Part shown: in pieces, positions 8,698 through 16,652 of the stretch
How positions within the stretch are numbered: position 1 is the stretch's first letter
Layout: each line of letters starts with the position of its first letter
From: Methylophilus sp.
GTDB lineage: Bacteria; Pseudomonadota; Gammaproteobacteria; Burkholderiales; Methylophilaceae
Assembly: GCF_008015755.1 (NCBI RefSeq)
Contig: NZ_SSGF01000006.1
Location: 62,001-126,000 of the forward strand
Direction: 5' to 3'
Length of the DNA stretch: 64,000 nt
Program-made: the position numbers and the translations under genes
The notes under the pieces: generated by a model
The model's database searches: none
What the model saw: only the letters and a program-made list of their open reading frames with translations
Told to the model about the DNA's origin: nothing

Positions 8698-9496
8698 AAT
8701 AGCGATTTTTGACAGCCTAACCCACCCGATGCCTAACAGTGGGTGGATCAACTCACAGTTCGATCAGCAAAACTCTATCGAGAAGCTCACTGCGAGTATG
8801 AAGATCCAAAATATACAATGGGCTCTCGCCGTTGGTATGGGAAGCGAAATAGGCGGTTACCATGAAAAAACGTATGCGTCATTTGTACGCGATCACTCAG
8901 ACAATCTTTTTCCAATCGCTTTTTTGAATTTTGAAGTATTGAATACAGGCACGACGGTCATAGCGTATTTAGCGAGTTTAAAAAAGCTGGGGTATGTTGG
9001 AATCAAAATTCACCCAAGAATATCAAGCATTACATACTCGAACAAATTTCTAATCAGCATCATTAAAGAAGCGAATCAACTTGGACTAGTAGTTTTACTA
9101 TGCACATACTTCTGGAGTAGAGATAAGAAAATGTGTGCCAACAATCCAGAACAACTGCTTGAGCTCTTGTGTGAGGTCCCTGAAGAAAAGATAGTCCTTC
9201 TTCATGGTGGCGCAGTAAGACTGCTAGAAGTGGCTGAAATTGCAAGACAATTTCAAGGCGTGCTCTTAGACCTTTCATTTACATTGTGCAAATATGAAGG
9301 TAGTTCTATTGATCTGGATATTAGGTATCTCTTCGAAAAATTTGATCGGAGAATATGCATTGGCTCAGACAGCCCTGAATTCGATCTTTCTAAGTTGAGG
9401 CAACGGTTTAATCAATTAACTGAAGGATTGGATATTGTGAAGAAAAAAAACATTGGATTCCAAAACTTACAGACTTATGTCGGAGCTAACTTATGA
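8690..9496 (+). CDS. Amidohydrolase_2-type TIM-barrel protein with altered metal motif
   Basis: A 268-residue protein of the metal-dependent hydrolase/decarboxylase (ACMSD-like) superfamily. Conserved landmarks are visible: GYVGIKIHPR, KIVLLHGG and the terminal RICIGSDSPEF with the catalytic Asp. The N-terminal metal motif is normally DxHxH but here reads DSLTH, so the first His is Leu; the metal site may be altered. It overlaps the ATP-grasp gene upstream (8 bases) and the methyltransferase downstream (ATGA), so the three are likely made together. The substrate is unknown; hydrolysis or decarboxylation of a small acid used for sugar decoration is one possibility. Confidence 0.72.
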   Translation: MNEIAIFDSLTHPMPNSGWINSQFDQQNSIEKLTASMKIQNIQWALAVGMGSEIGGYHEKTYASFVRDHSDNLFPIAFLNFEVLNTGTTVIAYLASLKKLGYVGIKIHPRISSITYSNKFLISIIKEANQLGLVVLLCTYFWSRDKKMCANNPEQLLELLCEVPEEKIVLLHGGAVRLLEVAEIARQFQGVLLDLSFTLCKYEGSSIDLDIRYLFEKFDRRICIGSDSPEFDLSKLRQRFNQLTEGLDIVKKKNIGFQNLQTYVGANL

Positions 9497-10176
9497 GTAT
9501 TTCTATGCCTTTATCCGATAAGCAAGAAACTATCGAACGATACTCTTCAAGATACCAAAAGTTTGGCTATTCCCCTAAGTCCTTAGGTTGGGACAAAGGT
9601 AAGCAGGACGTGCGCTTTGAGATACTGACATCACAGTATGACTTTTCCGAAAAATCTATACTTGATATTGGTTGTGGATTTGGTGATTTAAATAAAACGC
9701 TTAATGCAAAATATGCAAATAATTACTCTTACCTTGGAGTAGACCTTGTACCGGATTTAGTTATCGAAGCCCGTAAACAGTATGTGGGTGACAAGATTAA
9801 CTTCAGAACAGGAGATTTTTTAGATATATCGTTTGAAAATACATTCGATTTTGTGATTGCCTCCGGGATTTTTAATCACCGCCTCAACAATGCAAATAAT
9901 TACGACTTAATTGAAGCTGCGATTATCAAAGCATTATCATTATCTAAAGATGGGCTAGCTTTTGATTTTCTTTCAGATAAAGTTGACTATCAGTTGGAAC
10001 ATACCTTCCATAGCTCTCCAGAGAAAATATTGTCTATCGCATACAAATACTCCAGAAACATTGTGATGCGTAATGATTATATGCCCTTTGAGTTTGCATT
10101 ATTTATTTTCAAAGATGACTCTTTCTCAACGGAAGATACCCTCTTTAATCGATTTAAAAAGCAAATGAACAAGTAA
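9493..10176 (+). CDS. Class I SAM-dependent methyltransferase
   Basis: A 227-residue Rossmann-fold methyltransferase. Motif I is SILDIGCGFGDLNKTL (near residue 56), followed by the acidic YLGVDLVPDLV and motif IV FDFVIASGIFNHRLN. It starts inside the preceding stop (ATGA overlap at 9493). The substrate is not evident; it may methylate a sugar hydroxyl or the acyl precursor made by its neighbours. The gene is AT-rich like its neighbours. No membrane segments are seen, so it should be cytoplasmic. Confidence 0.85.
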   Translation: MSISMPLSDKQETIERYSSRYQKFGYSPKSLGWDKGKQDVRFEILTSQYDFSEKSILDIGCGFGDLNKTLNAKYANNYSYLGVDLVPDLVIEARKQYVGDKINFRTGDFLDISFENTFDFVIASGIFNHRLNNANNYDLIEAAIIKALSLSKDGLAFDFLSDKVDYQLEHTFHSSPEKILSIAYKYSRNIVMRNDYMPFEFALFIFKDDSFSTEDTLFNRFKKQMNK

Positions 10177-10208
10177 ATTTATCTATCAGAAATTTATTGG
10201 GAAAAAAA

Positions 10209-10928
10209 GTGAGCTATAAAAGTAAAATCATTGATTTTTGTACCGAAAATCGCGTTTCAACAACTGAAGTTGCTGACGCATTGGGAAAGTCAGGTGTACT
10301 GCCAAAAGTAACTGCGCTGAACCCTAATCAGTACAGAGTAGGCCCCGTCAGAGCGATATTTACTGCGCACAACTCGAACTATGCAGTGCATGAGCAAATA
10401 CGAGAAGTAAAAAAGGGCGAAGTTGTTATCATCTTCGCACATGCATGTGAGGACAGGGCCATTATCGGAGATCTGGTTTCTAAATACATCTTATTGTACA
10501 AGGGCGCGGCAGCTCTTGTCGTACAAGGGTTAGTACGAGACGCTGCAACCTTAAAGCGTCAAAATTACTCCGTTTGGGCAGAAGGCGTTTCTCCACTGGG
10601 CTGCTTTAATGATCCAGCCAAACCATATCCCGAAGACTTAGAAAAGCAAATGCGCGCAACCTATGAAGGTGGAATTGCGATATGTGATGATGGTGGAGTG
10701 ACTGTTATACCTGCCGACAGACTGAATGAAGAAATGCTGACCCAGTTAAAACTGATCGAAATGCAAGAGGATATATGGTTCTTTTGTCTTGACACGTTAA
10801 AATGGGATACAAAAAAAATAGTATGCGATAAGGCATATCTAACAGAGCAAAGTCTGCTATCAAGTACCCATATCGAACAGTTAAGCGAGTTATCAAAAGC
10901 CCTAGATCAAGGAAAAACTAGTGAATAA
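10209..10928 (+). CDS. RraA/HMG-aldolase-like protein
   Basis: About 239 residues from a GTG at 10209, preceded by GGGAAA; the track uses a TTG at 10197. The core matches the RraA/4-hydroxy-4-methyl-2-oxoglutarate aldolase fold: STTEVADALGKSG near the N-terminus, then YKGAAALVVQGLVRDAATLK with the conserved Arg-Asp, and SVWAEGVSPLG. Canonical RraA is about 160 residues, so the ~60-residue C-terminal extension is unusual. Family members either cleave or form 2-oxo acids by aldol chemistry or bind RNase E. The location in a sugar-modification cassette favours a metabolic role, perhaps making a hydroxy-acid for the ATP-grasp ligase. Confidence 0.72.
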   Translation: MSYKSKIIDFCTENRVSTTEVADALGKSGVLPKVTALNPNQYRVGPVRAIFTAHNSNYAVHEQIREVKKGEVVIIFAHACEDRAIIGDLVSKYILLYKGAAALVVQGLVRDAATLKRQNYSVWAEGVSPLGCFNDPAKPYPEDLEKQMRATYEGGIAICDDGGVTVIPADRLNEEMLTQLKLIEMQEDIWFFCLDTLKWDTKKIVCDKAYLTEQSLLSSTHIEQLSELSKALDQGKTSE

Positions 10929-10983
10929 TAGTTTTTCAGATTATTTTGTGCTGTAACGTCATAAAAGAAAAGAACCTCAAAGC

Positions 10984-12120
10984 ATGATCCCATTTAATCG
11001 CCCCCCATACACAGGCAATGAAGAGCAGCATGTATTGAATGCTATGCGCAGTGAAAAAATTTCTGGCGATGGCAAATACGGATTACTCTGTCAACAGTGG
11101 TTCGAGGAAAAGCTGAATTGCAACAAAGCACTACTTACGCCCTCGTGCACTCAGGCTCTTGAAATTGCAGCGATACTAATAGATATTCAACCAGGTGACG
11201 AAGTCATTATGCCCAGCTACACGTTTGTGAGCACGGCAAATGCATTCGTTATGCGTGGGGCAAAAATCGTTTTTGTTGACATTAGACCAGATACACTAAA
11301 TATTGACGAACGCCTGATTGAGGCTGCAATTACCCCGAAAACCAAAGCGATAGTGCCAGTACATTATGCGGGTGTTGGCTGTGACATGGATGTGATCATG
11401 GATATTGCTAATAGACACAAATTGTATGTGGTAGAGGATGCTGCACAAGGCATGATGTCGACCTACAAAGGTAAACAACTAGGCTCTATTGGTCATCTTG
11501 CAGCATTCAGCTTTCATGAAACTAAAAACTTCACCAGTGGTGGCGAAGGTGGGTTACTCATCATTAACGATGCACAATTTGTTGCTCGTGCAGAGATTAT
11601 TCGTGAAAAAGGCACCAACCGTAGCCAGTTTTTCCGTGGCATGGTCGACAAATATACCTGGGTAGATATTGGTAGTAGCTATTTGCCGAGTGAGATACAA
11701 GCGGCTTACCTTTGGGGACAGTTAGAGCAAGCGAACCAAATCACTGAGAACAGACTGGCAAGTTGGAATAGTTACTACGAACAACTAAGCAACTTAGCAA
11801 CACAGGAAAAGTTCGAACTTCCGATCAGTCCTGAAGATTGCCAACATAACGGACATATGTTTTACCTTAAAACCAAAAACCTGTTGCAGCGTACCGAATT
11901 GCTGTCACATCTGAAAGCTGAAGGGGTTTACGCTGTTTTTCACTACGTGCCGCTGCACAACGCGCCTGCAGGAAAACAGTTTTCCCGATTTAATGGTGCA
12001 GATCAGTTCACAACGGCAGAGAGTGAGCGACTGATCAGATTACCTATGTGGTTTAATTTTGGCCAGGATTCGTTGAACCATGTAGTGAAAAGTGTTTTGA
12101 GTTTTTATGAGAAAAATTAG
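10984..12120 (+). CDS. wecE: dTDP-4-amino-4,6-dideoxygalactose transaminase WecE
   Basis: A 378-residue PLP-dependent aminotransferase of the DegT/DnrJ/EryC1 family. Long stretches follow E. coli WecE (RffA) closely: LLTPSCTQALEIAA, DIQPGDEVIMPSYTFVSTANAF, YVVEDAAQGMMSTYKGK and REKGTNRSQFFRG. The PLP lysine is in SFHETKNF. The enzyme converts dTDP-4-keto-6-deoxyglucose to dTDP-4-amino-4,6-dideoxygalactose (Fuc4N) with glutamate as donor. The dTDP-glucose genes rmlA and rmlB are not in this window, and no WecD-type acetyltransferase is visible. Its end overlaps the next gene by 14 bases. Confidence 0.92.
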   Translation: MIPFNRPPYTGNEEQHVLNAMRSEKISGDGKYGLLCQQWFEEKLNCNKALLTPSCTQALEIAAILIDIQPGDEVIMPSYTFVSTANAFVMRGAKIVFVDIRPDTLNIDERLIEAAITPKTKAIVPVHYAGVGCDMDVIMDIANRHKLYVVEDAAQGMMSTYKGKQLGSIGHLAAFSFHETKNFTSGGEGGLLIINDAQFVARAEIIREKGTNRSQFFRGMVDKYTWVDIGSSYLPSEIQAAYLWGQLEQANQITENRLASWNSYYEQLSNLATQEKFELPISPEDCQHNGHMFYLKTKNLLQRTELLSHLKAEGVYAVFHYVPLHNAPAGKQFSRFNGADQFTTAESERLIRLPMWFNFGQDSLNHVVKSVLSFYEKN

Positions 12121-12811
12121 TAGTAAGCACTCCAATCGCCGCCTTTACAATTGGTTGGTTTATGACATTGGTGATCGCTTCCTAACAAAGAATAGCGAAA
12201 AATATAAAGGTCAACTTTACGACCTGGGCTGTGGCGAAGCACCTCATAAGGAATTTTTTCTTAATTTTGCCGAGAGGTACATAGGCGTCGACTGGACTGG
12301 CAGCTACCATAACACGCATGCGGATATTAGCGCCGACCTCAATCTTGAACTACCTATAGACTCTGAAGTTGCCGATACTGTTATCTCTATGTCAGTCATG
12401 GAGCACCTTCGCGAGCCACAAACAATGCTCAACGAGGCTAACCGCATTCTAAAACCTGGGGGAAACTTCGTGATGCAGGTGCCATGGCAATGGTGGTTGC
12501 ATGAAGTGCCATACGACTTTTTTAGATATACCCCCTATGGCCTTAAATATATGTTGGAAAAAGCAGGCTTTACTAATGTTGCGGTTGAGCCACAATCGGG
12601 TTTTTTTAGCATGTGGTTTTTAAAATTTAACTATTTTAGTTTGCGAGTTATTCGTGGCCCTCGTTTGCTTAAACGGCTCTTTATGATTACTTGCATCCCT
12701 TTTTGGTATATCGGTCAAATGATTGCCCCGCATCTGGACAAACTAGACTCCGACTGGAGCGCGGAAACAATAGGTTATTTTGTAACAGCCAAAAAACCAT
12801 TGGCCAAATGA
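12107..12811 (+). CDS. Class I SAM-dependent methyltransferase (polysaccharide cluster)
   Basis: A 234-residue methyltransferase with motif I LYDLGCGEAPHKEFF (near residue 38), VISMSVMEHLREP and the post-motif RILKPGGNFVMQVPW. The C-terminus (KRLFMITCIPFWYIGQMI) is hydrophobic and may touch the membrane. It begins inside wecE (14-base overlap) and ends in an ATGA overlap with the flippase gene, so it is firmly part of the operon. The target is unknown; a sugar O-methyl group or a chain-end cap would fit. Confidence 0.83.
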   Translation: MRKISSKHSNRRLYNWLVYDIGDRFLTKNSEKYKGQLYDLGCGEAPHKEFFLNFAERYIGVDWTGSYHNTHADISADLNLELPIDSEVADTVISMSVMEHLREPQTMLNEANRILKPGGNFVMQVPWQWWLHEVPYDFFRYTPYGLKYMLEKAGFTNVAVEPQSGFFSMWFLKFNYFSLRVIRGPRLLKRLFMITCIPFWYIGQMIAPHLDKLDSDWSAETIGYFVTAKKPLAK

Positions 12812-14244
12812 CGCTCAAAAAACAAGCATTTTCTGCCATCAGGTGGACCTCATTCTCGTTGTTTACCAGAGCATTTTTGCAATTTGCTCAAATTGCGATT
12901 CTGGCCAGAATATTAACGCCTGCGGATTTTGGCCTTGCTGCTATCGTGACGTCTATCATGGCTTTTTTGCAGATTTTCGCAGATGCCGGCATCAGTAATG
13001 CGATTATCCATTACCAGAACATCTCTAACACTCAACAATCCAGCCTGTATTGGCTCAATGTTTGTGCCACATCGGTGTTGGCGATAGCGCTAGTGCTATT
13101 TAGTGGGCTGCTGGCAACATGGTATCAACAGCCAAATCTTGAAAACTTAATTACATTAGCTGCGCTGGCAATGATAGCAAGCTCTATTGGTCTACAGCTA
13201 CGCTTAAAAGCACAGAAAAACCTCAATTTTTCACCTCTGGCCAAAGTGGATGTATCAGCGGCGCTTTTAGGCTTTATATCTGCCATCGCCTCCGCATTTG
13301 TTGGGTTTGGCGTTTATTCTTTACTCATTGGTGCATTAATCACCTCAGTATTAAGTAGCTTGTTGTCATGGGTCTATTTATCAGATGGCTGGAGACCTCT
13401 AATAAGACTTAAGCTCAGCGAAATTCGTGAGTTCTTGCAGTTTGGTGGCTATATGATGGCGAACAATCTAGCTAACTCATTCAACTCACAAATTGATGTT
13501 TTGCTGGGTGGAAAAATGATGTCAGCGCAGGCCATTGGCCAATATAGCATTGCCAAAAGTCTTAACTTGAATATCGCCATGATTGTTAACCCGATTGTGA
13601 CGCAAGTTGGCCTGCCTGTAATGGCGCAAGCGCAAAATGACTCAGCTTTGCTAAAACGCATCTATTTACAGACGATGCTCATGACGGCATCGATCAATTT
13701 TCCGATATACATCTTTCTGATCTTTTTTGCCCCCGAAGTTGTAGCTTTATATTTGGGCGAAAGTTGGTCTTCTGCCATCCCGTTAATGCAAATATTTGCA
13801 GCATGGGCACTACTCAGATCTACTGGTAATCCAGTGGGGAGCTTACTGATGGCTAAAGGCAGAGCAGACCTCAGTTTTAAATGGAATCTGACATGGCTGT
13901 TCATCACCCCACCTGCGATTTGGTTAGGCAGTCACTATGGTGCAACAGGCATGGCTATTTCCATGGTGCTTTTGGGCATTGTCGGATACTGGCCTAACTG
14001 GTACTTTCTGATCAAACCATTATCAGGAATAGGCTTTGGCGAGTATTCAGGACACCTGATAAAACCATTACTAATCTCAATGCTTGCTGTGATTACTGGA
14101 TATTTGGCGATAACATTAGCCACAACGCCAATTTACAGACTCATAGGAGCGCTATTAATCTCTTCAGCCTCTTATTTAATAATGAGTTTTTATTTTAATA
14201 AAACATGGTTTAAAGTCATCATGGAGTTTATCAAAGGAAGATAA
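12808..14244 (+). CDS. Wzx-type polysaccharide flippase (MOP superfamily)
   Basis: 478 residues from the ATG at 12808, which overlaps the preceding stop as ATGA; the track start at 12691 is an upstream extension inside the methyltransferase. The protein is almost entirely transmembrane (about 12-14 segments) and opens with AIRWTSFSLFTRAFLQFAQIAILARILTPADFG, typical of the WzxC/RfbX lipopolysaccharide-biosynthesis transporters. It should flip undecaprenyl-linked oligosaccharide across the inner membrane. It supports a Wzx-dependent route, yet no Wzy polymerase is recognisable in the cluster. Confidence 0.87.
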   Translation: MTLKKQAFSAIRWTSFSLFTRAFLQFAQIAILARILTPADFGLAAIVTSIMAFLQIFADAGISNAIIHYQNISNTQQSSLYWLNVCATSVLAIALVLFSGLLATWYQQPNLENLITLAALAMIASSIGLQLRLKAQKNLNFSPLAKVDVSAALLGFISAIASAFVGFGVYSLLIGALITSVLSSLLSWVYLSDGWRPLIRLKLSEIREFLQFGGYMMANNLANSFNSQIDVLLGGKMMSAQAIGQYSIAKSLNLNIAMIVNPIVTQVGLPVMAQAQNDSALLKRIYLQTMLMTASINFPIYIFLIFFAPEVVALYLGESWSSAIPLMQIFAAWALLRSTGNPVGSLLMAKGRADLSFKWNLTWLFITPPAIWLGSHYGATGMAISMVLLGIVGYWPNWYFLIKPLSGIGFGEYSGHLIKPLLISMLAVITGYLAITLATTPIYRLIGALLISSASYLIMSFYFNKTWFKVIMEFIKGR

Positions 14245-14338
14245 GCATTCATGCAACAAAGAATGATTTAAAATCATGAACTCTATGACTTTTTACCAAA
14301 ATGCACTCGCGACCTTATTACTAGGCAATGCTCTCTAA

Positions 14339-15286
14339 ATGCTTCCCCCTCTTGTCAGCATCATCATCCCGTATTTTAACGCAGCGCAATTTATTGAAGA
14401 GTGCGTCAACAGTATTTTGAATCAAAGCTATTCAAACATTGAAATCATCATTGTGGATGATGGCTCTGTAGATAATGGCCTAGAAAAAATCTCACTGATA
14501 CCCCAGCTTAAAATCATTCATCAGAAAAATGCTGGCGCTTGTGTCGCAAGAAACCGGGGATTGGATGCAGCGCGTGGGGAGTTTGTTAAGTTTTTAGATG
14601 CTGATGATTACCTGGAAAAGGACTGTATTGCATTACAAGTAGAGGAAGCGCTCAAACACGATAACAACACAATTGTTTATGGCAACTTTACGATAGTGAG
14701 CCAAAACACGCTCAAACCAGTTAACACGCGTATTGCACCTCAAAATCAAACAGCCACGTTACTGTTTTCTGATTTACTGACCACCACCCCTTTGCATCGC
14801 AAATACATGTTAGAAGCTATTGGCGGCTTTGATACCAGATTTAAAAATGGGCAAGAGTGGAATCTGCATGTCAGGTTGGCCGGTAAAGGTTATCAATTTG
14901 TGCACATGGATACGAATGTTTATTTTTATCGTGTGCATGCGGCTGACGGCAGAATTTCTAATAAAAGAAAAAGGCATACAGACAGCTCAATTGCACATGA
15001 AATAGACAAAGTACGTTTTACTGGTGAGGCTCTACAAAGCGCAGTTTCAGGAGATATGCGACCATATATTTCGATGAGATATTGGTGGGTGGGTAGACTC
15101 GCATTAAGGCATAGCCTACCGTCATTTGCTAGTTTTGCTTTTAATGAAGCCAAATCAACCTATTCAAACTACAAGCAAAAGTGGCCACTATACTATAGGC
15201 TATTGCACACGATCCTCGGTGCCAATCTCGCAGAGAGGGTGCTGTCACCTATTTATGATTGGTTTGGTGGAAAGTATCACAAATAA
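14339..15286 (+). CDS. Family 2 glycosyltransferase
   Basis: A 315-residue GT-A fold enzyme. It begins with PLVSIIIPYFNAAQFIEECVNSIL and has IIIVDDGSVDNG for the nucleotide and a DxD-like FLDADDYLEKD for the metal. Later, the conserved GQEWNLHVRLAGKGY loop is present. It has no transmembrane segments, so it likely works at the cytoplasmic face on lipid-linked oligosaccharide. Donor and linkage cannot be read from the sequence. It is separated from the flippase by 94 bases and nearly abuts the next GT2. Confidence 0.87.
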   Translation: MLPPLVSIIIPYFNAAQFIEECVNSILNQSYSNIEIIIVDDGSVDNGLEKISLIPQLKIIHQKNAGACVARNRGLDAARGEFVKFLDADDYLEKDCIALQVEEALKHDNNTIVYGNFTIVSQNTLKPVNTRIAPQNQTATLLFSDLLTTTPLHRKYMLEAIGGFDTRFKNGQEWNLHVRLAGKGYQFVHMDTNVYFYRVHAADGRISNKRKRHTDSSIAHEIDKVRFTGEALQSAVSGDMRPYISMRYWWVGRLALRHSLPSFASFAFNEAKSTYSNYKQKWPLYYRLLHTILGANLAERVLSPIYDWFGGKYHK

Positions 15287-15288
15287 AT

Positions 15289-16047
15289 ATGAAAGTTTCT
15301 ATCATTACGCCGATGTATAACTCGGGTTTATATATTGAAGAGACCATTCAATCGGTATTGTCACAAACATTACCAGAGTGGGAAATGATCATTGTCGACA
15401 ATTATTCCTCTGATGAATCATGCTCGATTGTTGAAAGTTATGTTCAAAATGATCCCAGAATTAAACTGATCAGGAATCATCGTAATGGTGGCGCCGCTGA
15501 AGCCCGAAATAAAGGAATGGATATCGCACAAGGTGCTTATATTGCTTTTTTAGATAGCGATGATTTTTGGTATCCAACATTCTTAGAGGATATGTATTCT
15601 TTTTCCAGCAAAAATAATTACAGTTTTTGTTACGCCTCTTATGAAATTGCGATCAACACATTATCCAATATACAAAAAGAGTTTACGGTTCCGGTGGTGG
15701 CAACCTATGAAAGCATGCTCAAAGTATGTGTTATCTCTTGTCTAACTGCATTTATACGCCGTGAACTGGTTGGGGACAGCAGAATGGAAGGAAAAATTAA
15801 CGAGGATTACTTCTTCTGGCTAGCATTGCTGAAAAAAACACCTCAGGCTCACGGATACCAGTCTGCGCTCGCTATCTACCGCTTAAGGCCAAACTCGGCA
15901 TCGCGCAATAAACTAGAGGTTGCTTATCAAAAATGGGTGGGATTTAGAACAAGAGAGCAGATTCCTTTTTGGAAGTCTGTTTACTATTTCTCGTATTACT
16001 TTTGGCATGGTTTAAAAAAATACGCCTTTAGTTTCAAAAAACATTAA
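15289..16047 (+). CDS. Family 2 glycosyltransferase
   Basis: 252 residues from the ATG at 15289; the track start at 15259 lies inside the upstream gene and lacks support. MKVSIITPMYNSGLYIEETIQSVL is a classic GT2 start. The motifs MIIVDNYSSDES and FLDSDDFWYP (DxD) follow, and EDYFFWLALLKK provides the usual acceptor-side acid. Donor and acceptor are unknown. It begins just after the preceding GT2 stop, so the two may act in sequence on the same repeat unit. Confidence 0.87.
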   Translation: MKVSIITPMYNSGLYIEETIQSVLSQTLPEWEMIIVDNYSSDESCSIVESYVQNDPRIKLIRNHRNGGAAEARNKGMDIAQGAYIAFLDSDDFWYPTFLEDMYSFSSKNNYSFCYASYEIAINTLSNIQKEFTVPVVATYESMLKVCVISCLTAFIRRELVGDSRMEGKINEDYFFWLALLKKTPQAHGYQSALAIYRLRPNSASRNKLEVAYQKWVGFRTREQIPFWKSVYYFSYYFWHGLKKYAFSFKKH

Positions 16048-16063
16048 CTCCATTCACACTCAG

Positions 16064-16636
16064 ATGCTTAAACGCCTATTAGACATTATTTTGTCTTTAC
16101 TATTATTACTGTTGCTGTTGATTCCGATCGTACTCACTGCTTTAGCTGTGAAACTCACCTCCAAAGGGGATGCACTTTATTGGTCTCGTCGTATTGGCAA
16201 ATGTAATACAATATTTTCAATGCCAAAATTTAGATCCATGCAAACTGGCACCCCACAAATTGCCACGCATTTAATGAATCAACAAAGCAATCCCAATAGT
16301 TTTCTTACACCTATTGGCAGTTTTATACGCAAAACAAGCCTGGATGAATTGCCGCAGTTATGGAGTGTGCTTAAAGGGGACATGTCGATTGTGGGGCCAC
16401 GCCCTGCCCTGTTTAACCAAGATGACCTTGTTAGCTTGCGCACAGAGCAAGGCGTGCACACATTGAAACCCGGCATCACTGGCTGGGCGCAAATCAACGG
16501 CAGGGATGAGATTCCGATTCCGCAAAAAGTGGCTTTGGATGCATATTACCTTGCCCACCAATCAGTTTGGCTGGATTTCAAGATTATTTTACTGACTGCA
16601 ATCAAAGTGTTAAGACGTGATAACATCACGCATTGA
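16064..16636 (+). CDS. PglC-like initiating phosphoglycosyltransferase
   Basis: A 190-residue monotopic sugar-1-phosphate transferase. It has one N-terminal hydrophobic hairpin (LLDIILSLLLLLLLLIPIVLTALAV) followed by the catalytic core KFRSMQT, TSLDELPQLWSVLKGDMSIVGPRPAL and PGITGWAQINGRD. The small size places it with PglC-type enzymes rather than the large WbaP/WcaJ forms. It should start chains by moving a sugar phosphate from UDP-sugar to undecaprenyl phosphate. The next gene, a UDP-GlcNAc 4,6-dehydratase-like enzyme, suggests the first sugar derives from a 6-deoxy-HexNAc such as QuiNAc or bacillosamine. Confidence 0.87.
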   Translation: MLKRLLDIILSLLLLLLLLIPIVLTALAVKLTSKGDALYWSRRIGKCNTIFSMPKFRSMQTGTPQIATHLMNQQSNPNSFLTPIGSFIRKTSLDELPQLWSVLKGDMSIVGPRPALFNQDDLVSLRTEQGVHTLKPGITGWAQINGRDEIPIPQKVALDAYYLAHQSVWLDFKIILLTAIKVLRRDNITH

Positions 16637-16652
16637 TTATTGAATTGCAACC

